From Rhodococcus sp. NBC_00297 (GTDB taxonomy: Bacteria; Actinomycetota; Actinomycetes; Mycobacteriales; Mycobacteriaceae), in assembly GCF_036173065.1 (NCBI RefSeq), contig NZ_CP108041.1:2421001-2485000 (forward strand): a stretch of 64,000 nt of DNA. Direction: 5' to 3'. Below are positions 18,877 through 27,042 of this stretch, in pieces (positions within the stretch are counted from its first letter, which is position 1; each line of letters starts with the position of its first letter). The notes beneath the pieces were generated by a model. It was given only the letters and a program-made list of their open reading frames with translations, made no database searches and was not told the origin of the DNA. The position numbers and the translations under genes are program-made.

Positions 18877-19721
18877 GGCCGGACCTCCTTCGCTGCAGTG
18901 CCGCCCGGGTGGGGCACATCGGCAGACGGGGCGGGCGCGGGCTTGTCCGGGGTGGAGTCCGTCGGCGGTTCGGCTGCCGCCGCCGCGTCGGGTTCCGCGT
19001 GCTCGGGGGCGCGCATGTCCTTCTCCCGCGCGACACGCAGGCCTGCCAGCGTCGCCTCGCCGGCGGTCGGTGCGTCGAGCGCGCCGGGCCGGGGGTCGGG
19101 AAAGCCCGCCAGGATGCGCGAGGTCTCGCGGAAGGTGCACAGGGTCGCACCGCGCGTCGGGGTGACCGGGCGCCCGGCGCGGAGTTCGTCGACCAGCGTG
19201 CGCGCCGACTCGGGAGTCTGGTTGTCGAAGAACTCCCAGTTCACCATCACCACCGGTGCGTAGTCGCAGGCGGCGTTGCACTCGATGTGTTCGAGCGTCA
19301 CGGTGCCGTCCGTGACGCCGTCGAGGTGGTCGACGAGGGCCTCGTGAATGGCGTCCCCGCCCATCACGGCGCAGAGAGTGTTGGTGCACACGCCGACGAG
19401 GTAGTCGCCTGTCGGCTCGCGGCGGTACATCGAGTAGAACGTCGCCACCGCCGCGACCTCGGCACCCGTGAGGTCGAGTGTGTGCGAACAGAAGTCGATC
19501 GCGGCGGGGGTGAGGTACCCGTCCTCGGCCTGGAGCAGATGAAGGATCGGGATGATCGCGGACCGGGCGCGCGGGTAGCGGGCCACGATGGTGGCGGCGT
19601 CCGCCTCGAGGCGAGCCAGCACGTCCTCGGGGTAGGTCCGCCGGGCGCCTGGTCGCACGAGTTGGACGCGTTCCTCCGGACGGGGTCCGAAGGGTATCGC
19701 CACCGGTTCCCGTGTGCTCAT
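18873..19721 (-). CDS. nuoE: NADH-quinone oxidoreductase subunit E
   Basis: Thioredoxin-like subunit of the NADH module, 282 residues. It holds the off-path [2Fe-2S] cluster N1a, with ligands Cys112 and Cys117 (VCTNTLC) and Cys148 and Cys152 (IECNAAC). The core ends near residue 200. It is followed by a long low-complexity Ala/Pro/Glu-rich tail of about 80 residues that is probably disordered and makes the protein much longer than the usual 160-180. ATG 19721 overlaps the nuoD stop by ATGA. Confidence 0.96.
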   Translation of the reverse strand: MSTREPVAIPFGPRPEERVQLVRPGARRTYPEDVLARLEADAATIVARYPRARSAIIPILHLLQAEDGYLTPAAIDFCSHTLDLTGAEVAAVATFYSMYRREPTGDYLVGVCTNTLCAVMGGDAIHEALVDHLDGVTDGTVTLEHIECNAACDYAPVVMVNWEFFDNQTPESARTLVDELRAGRPVTPTRGATLCTFRETSRILAGFPDPRPGALDAPTAGEATLAGLRVAREKDMRAPEHAEPDAAAAAEPPTDSTPDKPAPAPSADVPHPGGTAAKEVRP

Positions 19722-21028
19722 CGGTCCACCCCACCCATCACGGGATCGATGCTCGCCACGGACGCGATCACGTCGGACACCATGCCGCCCTCGCACATCG
19801 CCGCGACGGCCTGCAGATTGGTGAACGACGGGTCCCGGAAGTGCACACGGTAGGGCCGGGATCCACCGTCGGAGACCATGTGCACACCCAGCTCGCCGCG
19901 GGGTGACTCCACCGCGACGTACACCTGTCCCTCGGGCACGCGGATGCCCTCGGTGACGAGCTTGAAGTGGTGGATCAGCGACTCCATCGATCCGTCCATG
20001 ATCTTCTGCACGTGCTCGCGGGAGTTGCCCAGTCCGTCGGGGCCCGAGACCAGGTCCGCAGGCCACGCGATCTTCTTGTCCGATACCATCACGGGCCCCG
20101 GCGCCAGTCGGTCGAGGCACTGTTCGACGATCTTCAGCGACTCGCTCATCTCGTCGACACGGATGAGATACCGCGCGTAGCAGTCACTCTCCTGTTCGGT
20201 GATCACGTCGAACTCGTAGGTCTCGTAACCGCAGTAGGGCTCCGCGCGACGGAGATCGTGGGGCAAGCCCGTGGCACGCAGCACCGGACCCGTGATTCCG
20301 AGCGCCATGCATCCGGTGAGATCGAGGTACCCGATGCCGCGGGTCCGACCCTTCCAGATGGGGTTGTCGTCCAGCATCGCGCTCATGTCGCGCAGGCGGA
20401 TCGGCAACAGGTGCAGCAGGTCCCGGATCTTCGGCACGGCGTCGTCGGGCAGGTCCATCGCCAGCCCGCCCGGCCGGACGAACGCGTGATTCATCCGCAG
20501 GCCCGTGATCGTCTCGAAGATGTCGAGGATCAGTTCACGTTCCCGGAATCCGAAGAGCATGGCGGTGACCGCGCCGAGCTCCATGCCGCCGGTGGCCAGA
20601 GCGACCAGGTGCGAGGAGATGCGGTTGAGTTCCATCAGCAACACCCGGATCACGGTCGCGCGTTCCGGCACGTCGTCGGTGATGCCGAGCAGCTTCTCCA
20701 CGCCGAGGCAGTACGCCGTCTCGTTGAAGAAGGGCGACAGGTAGTCCATCCGCGTCACGTAGGTGACGCCCTGCGTCCAGTTCCGGTACTCGAGGTTCTT
20801 CTCGATACCGGTGTGCAGGTAGCCGATTCCGCACCGCGCCTCGGTGACGGTCTCCCCCTCGATCTCGAGGATGAGGCGGAGGACCCCGTGCGTGGAGGGG
20901 TGCTGCGGTCCCATGTTGACGACGATGCGCTCCTCACCGGCGGTGCCGGCCAGGTCGACGATCTCGTCCCAGTCCTGGCCCGACGCGGTGTAGACGGTCG
21001 GCGTGGTGTGATCCTTCTCGAGTGTCAT
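19718..21028 (-). CDS. nuoD: NADH-quinone oxidoreductase subunit D
   Basis: The 49-kDa-type subunit of complex I, 436 residues, related to the hydrogenase large subunit and forming the quinone site with NuoB. Typical segments are [33 protein letters not shown], and a C-terminal DPVMGGVDR end. The His of PQHPSTHG and a conserved Tyr line the quinone cavity in known structures. Its ATG shares one base with the nuoC stop (TGATG). Confidence 0.97.
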   Translation of the reverse strand: MTLEKDHTTPTVYTASGQDWDEIVDLAGTAGEERIVVNMGPQHPSTHGVLRLILEIEGETVTEARCGIGYLHTGIEKNLEYRNWTQGVTYVTRMDYLSPFFNETAYCLGVEKLLGITDDVPERATVIRVLLMELNRISSHLVALATGGMELGAVTAMLFGFRERELILDIFETITGLRMNHAFVRPGGLAMDLPDDAVPKIRDLLHLLPIRLRDMSAMLDDNPIWKGRTRGIGYLDLTGCMALGITGPVLRATGLPHDLRRAEPYCGYETYEFDVITEQESDCYARYLIRVDEMSESLKIVEQCLDRLAPGPVMVSDKKIAWPADLVSGPDGLGNSREHVQKIMDGSMESLIHHFKLVTEGIRVPEGQVYVAVESPRGELGVHMVSDGGSRPYRVHFRDPSFTNLQAVAAMCEGGMVSDVIASVASIDPVMGGVDR

Positions 21029-21675
21029 CAGTTGTACGACCTGCGCTGATCGGGGGGCGCGATCCGCGCGCCCTTGAACTCCACCGGGATGCCGCCCAGC
21101 GGGTAATCCTTGCGTTGTGGGTGCCCCACCCAATCGTCGGGCATCTCGATGCGTGTCAGGGACGGGTGCCCGTCGAACTCGATGCCGAAGAAGTCGTACG
21201 TCTCGCGCTCGTGCCAGTCGGTGGTGGGGTAGATGCCGCACAGCGACGGAATGTGCGGGTCGGACTCCGGCACAGACACTTCGAGACGCAACCGACGACC
21301 GTGCGTGATGGACTGCAGATGGTAGACGGCGTGCAGCTCGCGTCCGGTCTCGCCGGGCTGGTGGACGCCACTGACGCCGAGACACAGTTCGAAGCGGAGT
21401 GCCTCGTCGTCGCGTAGCGCGGACGCGACAGCGGGCAGGTGCGTACGCGCGATGTGCAGAGTCAGCTCACCGCGGTGGAGCACGGCACGCTCGACGGCGT
21501 CGTCCCAACGTTCGCCCCGAGCCGCGAGCGCCGACTCCAGTGCGTCCGCCACGACGTCGTGGTCCCCACCGAACGGTCGACTCGCGTTGTCGTGTCGGGG
21601 TTTCGGCGGCGCCAGGCGGCCGTAACCCGACGTGTCGCCCGAACCGCGCACTCCGAACATGCCCCGCGCTCTCAT
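21028..21675 (-). CDS. nuoC: NADH-quinone oxidoreductase subunit C
   Basis: The 30-kDa-type subunit, 215 residues, a structural partner of NuoD in the peripheral arm. The signature [40 protein letters not shown] is intact. NuoC and NuoD are separate proteins here, not fused as in E. coli. I chose ATG 21675 (MRARGMFGV) because it overlaps the nuoB stop by ATGA; a Met five codons later is also possible. The first 45 residues are variable. Confidence 0.95.
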   Translation of the reverse strand: MRARGMFGVRGSGDTSGYGRLAPPKPRHDNASRPFGGDHDVVADALESALAARGERWDDAVERAVLHRGELTLHIARTHLPAVASALRDDEALRFELCLGVSGVHQPGETGRELHAVYHLQSITHGRRLRLEVSVPESDPHIPSLCGIYPTTDWHERETYDFFGIEFDGHPSLTRIEMPDDWVGHPQRKDYPLGGIPVEFKGARIAPPDQRRSYN

Positions 21676-22226
21676 CGCAGCAGCGTCTTCGCGTCGATGA
21701 CGGACGGAGAACTCAGCGCGGCCTTCTCGGTCTCGGCGATGGCCCTCTCGCGGTCGACGCCCAGCGGCATCGCCTGGATCGACGCGTGCAACTGCAGGAT
21801 GGCGTTGATCAGCATCTCGGGCCGCGGCGGACAACCGGGCAGATAGATGTCGACCGGTACCACGTGGTCGACGCCCTGCACGATGGCGTAGTTGTTGAAC
21901 ATTCCTCCCGAGGACGCGCAGACACCCATCGCCAGAACCCATTTCGGCTCGGCCATCTGGTCGTACACCTGCCGGAGCACCGGTGCCATCTTCTGGCTCA
22001 CCCGTCCCGCGACGATCATGAGATCGGCCTGGCGGGGGGAGGCGCGGAAGGCCTCCATACCGAACCGGGCGAGATCGAACCGGCCGGACGTCGTCGACAT
22101 CATCTCGATCGCACAGCACGCCAGTCCGAAGGTCGCGGGCCACAGAGACCCCTTGCGGGCGAAGCCGGCGAGGCCTTCGACAGTGGTCAGCAGGAAGCCG
22201 CTCGGCAGCTTCTCTTCCAATCCCAT
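21672..22226 (-). CDS. nuoB: NADH-quinone oxidoreductase subunit B
   Basis: PSST-type subunit, 184 residues, carrying the terminal [4Fe-4S] cluster N2 that reduces quinone. The adjacent cysteines in [11 protein letters not shown], the Cys in [14 protein letters not shown] and the Cys in LPGCPPRPE give the complete ligand set. A ribosome site GGAAGAAG precedes ATG 22226. It is separated by 27 bp from nuoA. Confidence 0.98.
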   Translation of the reverse strand: MGLEEKLPSGFLLTTVEGLAGFARKGSLWPATFGLACCAIEMMSTTSGRFDLARFGMEAFRASPRQADLMIVAGRVSQKMAPVLRQVYDQMAEPKWVLAMGVCASSGGMFNNYAIVQGVDHVVPVDIYLPGCPPRPEMLINAILQLHASIQAMPLGVDRERAIAETEKAALSSPSVIDAKTLLR

Positions 22227-22253
22227 GCGATCACTTCTTCCACGGCGAGTGGA

Positions 22254-22613
22254 TCAGTCCCAGCTGAGACCTCCACGACGCCACTCGTATGCGTAGGCGA
22301 CGGAAACGTTGACGATGAACAGGGCCATCGCGGCGAGACCGAACACACCCAGTGCCTCGAAGTGCACAGCCCACGGGTAGAGGAACACGATCTCGATGTC
22401 GAAGATGATGAAAAGCATTGCAGTGAGGTAGAACTTGACCGGAAAGCGACCGCCGCCGATGTGCTGCGGTGTGGGCTCGACGCCACATTCGTACGCGTCG
22501 AGCTTGGCGCGGTTGTATCGCTTCGGTCCCACTTCCGATGCCACGAGGACCGAGAACAGCGCGAAGGCGACCGCGATCGCGCCGAGAACGAGGACCGGCA
22601 CATATGCGTTCAT
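22254..22613 (-). CDS. nuoA: NADH-quinone oxidoreductase subunit A
   Basis: First gene of the nuo operon. The 119-residue, three-helix membrane subunit sits at the joint between the two arms of complex I. The conserved cytoplasmic loop YECGVEPTPQHIGGGRFPVKFYLTAMLFIIFDIEIVFLYPWA contains the functionally important Cys and acidic residues. ATG 22613 has GGAG upstream. The 181-bp region before it probably holds the operon promoter (TACTGT as a possible -10) and a Crp-like site at 22671-22686. Confidence 0.97.
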   Translation of the reverse strand: MNAYVPVLVLGAIAVAFALFSVLVASEVGPKRYNRAKLDAYECGVEPTPQHIGGGRFPVKFYLTAMLFIIFDIEIVFLYPWAVHFEALGVFGLAAMALFIVNVSVAYAYEWRRGGLSWD

Positions 22614-22670
22614 GCCACTCGAACTCCTGCCCGTGTCATGGGTTCCGACCGGAACCGCCCTACGCCTCGA

Positions 22671-22686
22671 GGTGATCTGTGCCACA
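22671..22686 (-). promoter_or_regulatory. Crp-like site before nuoA
   Basis: TGTGGCACAGATCACC matches the Crp/GlxR pattern TGTGA-N6-TCACA in eight of ten half-site positions. It lies 58-73 bp before the nuoA start and just next to a TACTGT -10 candidate. Confidence 0.35.
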
Positions 22687-22794
22687 CAGTAGGACTTTTT
22701 CGTCGCGATGGGTCCGGTTTGGTGACTCGGGCTCACAATCGTCGCGAATCGGTGATCCCCCGGCGTCGTCACAGATCGGAGATCCGGCGGGGCC

Positions 22795-23187
22795 TCAGGC
22801 AGGGTCGCGGAGCAGTCCCACCACGGCGCGGCCGAGTTCGAGTGGGTCGATCGGGTGCGACACCGACGCGTCGGCACGCGACCAGGTGGCCAACCACGCG
22901 TCGTCGGGGCGGCCGGTGAGCACGAGAAGTGGTGGACACGGGTCGATCTCGTCGCGCAGTTGCTTCGCGAGGCCCATCCCGCCGACGGGAGCGCTCTCGC
23001 CGTCGAGGATCACCAGATCGACACCGCCGCGATCCAGGTGCTCGATCACGACGGGCGCCGTCGCCACGTCGAGATACTCGATCTCGGGCAGGTCGGGGTG
23101 CGGGCGACGGCCCAGCGCCTGGTGGACGAGCGCCCGCGTGGACGCGTGGCTGCTGTAGATCAGCACCGACAATGTTGCGTCCGCCAC
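22795..23187 (-). CDS. Rv3143-like receiver-domain protein upstream of nuo
   Basis: A 130-residue single-domain response-regulator-like protein with no output domain, closely resembling Rv3143 of Mycobacterium tuberculosis, which also sits just before nuoA. Shared segments include HPDLPEIEYLDVATAPVVIEHLDRGGVDLVILDGE and VLTGRPDDAWLATWSRA. The phospho-acceptor position is Asp62 and the switch Thr is Thr91. However, the usual acidic pair after the first strand is Ser12-Ser13, and the usual Lys after strand 5 is His111, so phosphorylation may not occur. Start is GTG 23187, the position matching the Mycobacterium protein. Co-directional with nuoA, 181 bp away. Confidence 0.85.
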   Translation of the reverse strand: MADATLSVLIYSSHASTRALVHQALGRRPHPDLPEIEYLDVATAPVVIEHLDRGGVDLVILDGESAPVGGMGLAKQLRDEIDPCPPLLVLTGRPDDAWLATWSRADASVSHPIDPLELGRAVVGLLRDPA

Positions 23188-23274
23188 GGGTGGGACGTTA
23201 CCCAGTGCGCTTCGCGCCCGTGCGCCTTTTGCGTATGCCTGGATGCGCAAGGGGCGCACAGGCGCGGAGCGCAT

Positions 23275-23904
23275 CTACGACCGGTACAGCGACTCCTCGT
23301 ATGCCGGCCCGTAGTACGCCCGCAGTTCCTCGAGCGATTCCGGCGAGTCGGGGATCAGCGTCTTGGAGATCTCTGCGACCGTCGGCAGCACCGACGGATT
23401 CCAGGTGCCCGGCTCCCACAGCCGTGACCGCAGGAACGCCTTGGCGCAGTGATGGAAGACCTGCTCGATGTCGACGACGAGCGCGAGGATCGGGCGGTGT
23501 CCTTTGACCACGAGGTCGTCGAAGAACGGCGCGTCGGAGATCAACCGCGCGCGGCCGTTGATGCGCAGCGTGTCCCCGCGTCCGGGGACCAAAAAGTCGA
23601 GCCCCACGAACGGGTTGCTCAGCACGTTGCGGTATCCGTCCATCCGCTTGTTGCCGGGCCGTTCCGCCAGCGCGATGGTGGCGTCGTCGAGGACGTGCAC
23701 CAGCGAGCCGGGCGGGTCTCCCTTCGGCGAGACGTCGCACCGTCCGGTCTCGTCGGCGGTGGCCACCAGGCAGAACGGCGAGGCCGCGAGGAAGTCGCGG
23801 TCGAGCGGATGCAGCCGGGGGCGATCCTTGTGGGCGGCGCGGAAGCTCGGCGTGCCGAACATCGCCGTCAGCGTCTCGCCGTCGGTCACCTGTGTCCACG
23901 TCAC
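23275..23904 (-). CDS. Pyridoxamine 5'-phosphate oxidase-like flavoprotein
   Basis: A 209-residue protein of the FMN- or F420-binding PPOX split-barrel superfamily, resembling the MSMEG_1061 subgroup. Conserved segments are HPLDRDFLAASPFCLVATADETGRCDVSPKGDPPG and NPFVGLDFLVPGRGDTLRINGRA, which form the barrel and phosphate-binding loops. The C-terminal part (VFHHCAKAFLRSRLWEPGTW) is typical of this subgroup. The substrate is unknown. GTG 23904 overlaps the stop of the upstream dioxygenase gene by GTGA, so the two are probably co-translated. Confidence 0.87.
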   Translation of the reverse strand: MTWTQVTDGETLTAMFGTPSFRAAHKDRPRLHPLDRDFLAASPFCLVATADETGRCDVSPKGDPPGSLVHVLDDATIALAERPGNKRMDGYRNVLSNPFVGLDFLVPGRGDTLRINGRARLISDAPFFDDLVVKGHRPILALVVDIEQVFHHCAKAFLRSRLWEPGTWNPSVLPTVAEISKTLIPDSPESLEELRAYYGPAYEESLYRS

Positions 23905-24851
23905 GACGCGTCACCCACCGGGAGTGCCGGGAGATTCTGCTCGATCTGCTCCCGCGTCGGCTCGAGCCACGGCGGCAGCTTCAACGAGCGCCCGAGTTCG
24001 AGCAGTGGCTCGTCGACGTCGAATCCCGGCGCCTCGGTCGCGATCTCGAACAGCACGCCGCCCGGCTCCCGGAAGTAGATCGACTGGAAGTACTGCCGGT
24101 CCAGGATCTCGGTGACGTGCGCGCCGCTGTCGACCAGCTCGGTGCGCCAGGCGGTGAGCGTCTCGTGGTCGGGCGCACGGAAGGCGACGTGGTGAACGGT
24201 GCCGCCTGCCTGCAGACCACGGTCGCTGCGGTCGGTGACGACGTCGACCAGCGCGCCCGCGCCGCCCGCGGCCATGGCGAACCGCGCGCTCGCGGCACCG
24301 TCCGCGGCGACGGTCATGCTCATCCGGTCGGTGAGCAGCTCGGCTGTCGCGTCGAGTGTCGTCTCGGTGAGGGTGACCGAGTGCAGTCCACGCACCGCGT
24401 GTTCGGTGGGCACCGATGCCACGCCGTCCCAGCCGGAGCGGGTGTCCCCGTCGGAGGCGATCAGGTCGAGGACCATGCCGTCGTGGTCGTACAGGCGCAG
24501 GACCTCGTCGTCGCCGCGGGTCACCGGCGCCTCGACGCGCACGTTCAGCTCCCGGAGCCGGTCGTGCCAGAAGGACAGCGACGAGCCCGGAACGCTGAAC
24601 GCTGTCGAGGTCGCGAGTCCGGTTCCCTGTCGTCCGCGCTCGACGTCCTTCCACGGGAAGAAGGTGATGAGCGACGACGGGCTACCGCGGAAGTCCCCGT
24701 AATACAGGTGGTAGGTGCCGGGGTCGTCGAAGTTGACGGTCTGCTTCACCAACCGCAGGCCGAGCACGCGCGTGTAGAACTCCACGTTCCGGCCGGGGTC
24801 CGACGCGATGGCGGTGACGTGGTGAAGACCGAGAGGGGCGAGTGTCGTCAT
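23901..24851 (-). CDS. Ring-cleaving dioxygenase (MhqO/PcpA-like VOC protein)
   Basis: A 316-residue protein with two vicinal-oxygen-chelate modules, like the MhqA/MhqO and PcpA group that opens hydroquinone-type aromatic rings with Fe(II). Module 1 starts GLHHVTAIASDPGRNVEFYTRVLGLRLVKQTVNFDDPG. Module 2 has GTVHHVAFRAPDHETLTAW and FREPGGVLFEIATEAPG. Candidate metal ligands are His10/His11, the HH pair of module 2, and the Glu of LFEI. It is the first gene of a pair with the PPOX flavoprotein, which suggests quinone or aromatic detoxification. The exact substrate is not evident. Confidence 0.88.
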   Translation of the reverse strand: MTTLAPLGLHHVTAIASDPGRNVEFYTRVLGLRLVKQTVNFDDPGTYHLYYGDFRGSPSSLITFFPWKDVERGRQGTGLATSTAFSVPGSSLSFWHDRLRELNVRVEAPVTRGDDEVLRLYDHDGMVLDLIASDGDTRSGWDGVASVPTEHAVRGLHSVTLTETTLDATAELLTDRMSMTVAADGAASARFAMAAGGAGALVDVVTDRSDRGLQAGGTVHHVAFRAPDHETLTAWRTELVDSGAHVTEILDRQYFQSIYFREPGGVLFEIATEAPGFDVDEPLLELGRSLKLPPWLEPTREQIEQNLPALPVGDAS

Positions 24852-24899
24852 GGGACCATCGTCCTACGTGTGCGCCGATATCTCCGTGAAAGGGATGCA

Positions 24900-25813
24900 G
24901 TGACCGAAACGAACGATGCCTGGCCGGAACTCGTCGTGGACTCGTGGCAGGACACCCGCGACACCGTGCACATGTGGACGCAGATCGTCGGCAAGGTGCG
25001 CATGGCTCTGGCGCCACCGCTCAACCACTGGTGGGGCGTGACGTCCTACGTCGATGCGTCCGGACTCACCACCTCGCTCATGCCGTACCGCGGCGGCGGA
25101 GTCGAGATCCGCTTCGACTTCCTCCGACACCGGCTGACCATCGAGACCACGTGGGGCGACGCACGCGAGATGGAGTTGCGGCCGCGCACGGTCGCGGACT
25201 TCCACGACGAGTTCTTCGCCCACCTCGAGGCGCTCGGGGTCCACGTCTCGATCATGGGCTCCCCCGTCGAGGTCGACCCGTCGATTCCGTTCGCTGAGGA
25301 CACCGTGCATGCCAGCTACGACGCCGAAGCGATGACGCGATACTGGCGCTCGCTGGTGTCGGCTCATCGGGTGTTCTCCGCGTTCCGCGGCGGGTTCCGC
25401 GGGAAGTCCAGTCCGTCCCACTTCTTCTGGGGGCCTTCGACCTGGCTGTGACCCGGTTCTCGGGTCGCCCCGCGGCGCAGCATCCGGGCGGGGTGCCCAA
25501 CTGCCCCGACTGGGTGATGCACGAGGCCTACAACGAGGAGGTGTCGAGCGCCGGGTACTGGCCCGGCGGGGCGTCGGAGGGCATCTTCTACTCGTACGCC
25601 TACCCGCAACCCGACGGCTTCGACACCGCGGTCGTCGAGCCGGCGCAGGCGTACTTCGATCGCGATCTCGGCGAGTTCGTGCTCCCCTACTCGGCGGTGC
25701 GTGAGGCCGAGGACGGCGATGCCCTGCTGCGGGAGTTCCTCGAGAGCACTGCACGCATCGCCGCGGACCTCGCGGAGTGGCCCGACGGTCAGGGCAGGAT
25801 CGAGTCCACGTAG
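24900..25813 (+). pseudogene. DUF5996 family protein, frameshifted in a G-run
   Basis: Two overlapping reading frames together make one DUF5996-type protein of about 303 residues. Frame 1 runs from GTG 24900 (TETNDAWPELVVDSWQDTRDTVHMWTQ) to a stop at 25451, and reads correctly up to SPSHFFWG. The continuation, AFDLAVTRFSGRPAAQHPGG onward, is found in another frame ending at 25813. The break is at about 25429-25434, where the sequence has five G after T; six would restore tgg-ggg-gcc-ttc. This is either a genuine inactivating deletion, a phase-variable tract, or a homopolymer sequencing error. The function of the family is unknown. The 3' end overlaps the convergent SDR gene by 25 bp. Confidence 0.82.
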
Positions 25814-26583
25814 CCGCCGTCGACGCGCAGTGCGCCGCCCGTGGTGGCCGACGCGAGAGGTGAACTGAGGTAGACCACCATGTTGGCGATCTCCTCGGGC
25901 TCGATGAGTCGCTGGATCAGGCTCTGCGGGCGGTACTTCACCATGAACTCGTGCTGCGCCTCGTCCCACGGCAACTCGTCGCCCACCAGATCGCGGACGA
26001 AGGTCTCGACACCTCCCGTGTGTGTCGGTCCGGCGATGACGGAGTTGACGGTCACGCCCGAGCCGGCCGCCTCCTTCGCGAAGCCGCGCGACACCGCGAG
26101 CAGCGCGGTCTTGGACATGCCGTAATGGATCATCTCGGCCGGAATCACGACGGCCGAGTCGCTGGCGATCGACAGGATCCGGCCCCAGCCCCGGTCCTTC
26201 ATACCCGGAAGGTAGGCGCGGATCAAACGCACGGCGGCGAGGACATTGACCTCGAAATAGCGGCGCCACTCGTCGTCGTCGATCTCCAGAGCCGGTGTGG
26301 CGCCGAAGATTCCGAGATTGTTCACCAGGACGTCGACATCGGGGTGTGCCTGCACCAGGGCGCGTGTGCCGTCCTCCGTGCTGACGTCCGCCGGGGCCGC
26401 GACGACCGTCGCTTCGGGTACCTCCGCGGTGAGACGGTCGAGTGCCGCACCGACGGACGCGTCGGACCTGCCGTTGATCAGCACGGTCGCTCCCGCTCGG
26501 GCGAGGCCGACGGCGATGGCGTAGCCGATGCCCTGCGTGGAACCCGTGACGAGGGCTGTCCGGCCGCTCAGATCGATCTGCAT
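25789..26583 (-). CDS. Short-chain dehydrogenase/reductase
   Basis: A 264-residue classical SDR oxidoreductase. The cofactor loop is TGSTQGIG; the Arg in INGRSD at the end of strand 2 suggests NADP(H). NNLG replaces the usual NNAG, and catalysis uses Ser in SIASDSAV and the Tyr-x3-Lys in YGMSKTALL. The C-terminus LASATTGGALRVDGGYVDSIL is standard. Start ATG 26583 is preceded by AGGAGG. It is followed by the GNAT gene upstream and the convergent DUF5996 gene. The substrate cannot be told. Confidence 0.92.
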   Translation of the reverse strand: MQIDLSGRTALVTGSTQGIGYAIAVGLARAGATVLINGRSDASVGAALDRLTAEVPEATVVAAPADVSTEDGTRALVQAHPDVDVLVNNLGIFGATPALEIDDDEWRRYFEVNVLAAVRLIRAYLPGMKDRGWGRILSIASDSAVVIPAEMIHYGMSKTALLAVSRGFAKEAAGSGVTVNSVIAGPTHTGGVETFVRDLVGDELPWDEAQHEFMVKYRPQSLIQRLIEPEEIANMVVYLSSPLASATTGGALRVDGGYVDSILP

Positions 26584-26597
26584 GTGTCCTCCTGGTG

Positions 26598-27035
26598 TCA
26601 GGTACGGGTCAGCAGCATCGGCAGGTGGTCTATTCCTGCCTCCAGATAGTTCGGCCCGGTGCGCACGAAGCCGAGGCGCACGTACCACTCCTCCAGGTAG
26701 GCCTGGGCGGAGATCGCGACGTCGGTGCCCGCGAACTCGATCGCCGCCCGCACCAGGTCGGCGGCCAGCCCGCGTCCGCGTGCCGCCGACGCCGTGGCGA
26801 CGCGGCCGATGTGGGCCGGCACCTCGTCCTGCAACACCCGCAGTGTCGCGAGCACGTCGCCGTTCGGCTCCTCCGACCAGAACAAGGTGGTCGTGGGTTC
26901 GAGATCGCGCCCGTCGATCTCCTGCTCGCCGACGATGCCCTGCTCGTGAATGAACACCTCGGTGCGCAACTGCAGGACGCGGTACAGCGCAACGGGATCG
27001 ACGTCTCGAACGGTGGCGTGATGGATGCTGGTCAC
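26598..27035 (-). CDS. GNAT acetyltransferase, ElaA-like
   Basis: A 145-residue GCN5-related N-acetyltransferase. The start LYRVLQLRTEVFIHEQGIVGEQEIDGRDLEPTT is characteristic of the ElaA subgroup. The acetyl-CoA loop is in IGRVATASAARGRGLAADLVRAAI, and the C-terminal AQAYLEEWYVRLGFVRTGPNYLEAGIDHLPM is family-typical. Start GTG 27035. It lies 14 bp before the SDR gene and 7 bp after the E2 gene on the same strand, so the three may share a transcript. The acceptor is unknown. Confidence 0.9.
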   Translation of the reverse strand: MTSIHHATVRDVDPVALYRVLQLRTEVFIHEQGIVGEQEIDGRDLEPTTTLFWSEEPNGDVLATLRVLQDEVPAHIGRVATASAARGRGLAADLVRAAIEFAGTDVAISAQAYLEEWYVRLGFVRTGPNYLEAGIDHLPMLLTRT

Positions 27036-27042
27036 CGCACCA

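Noticed and set aside
24900-25813. Two separate genes in overlapping frames
   Set aside because: The two products are consecutive halves of one DUF5996 protein, and the join falls in a G-run.
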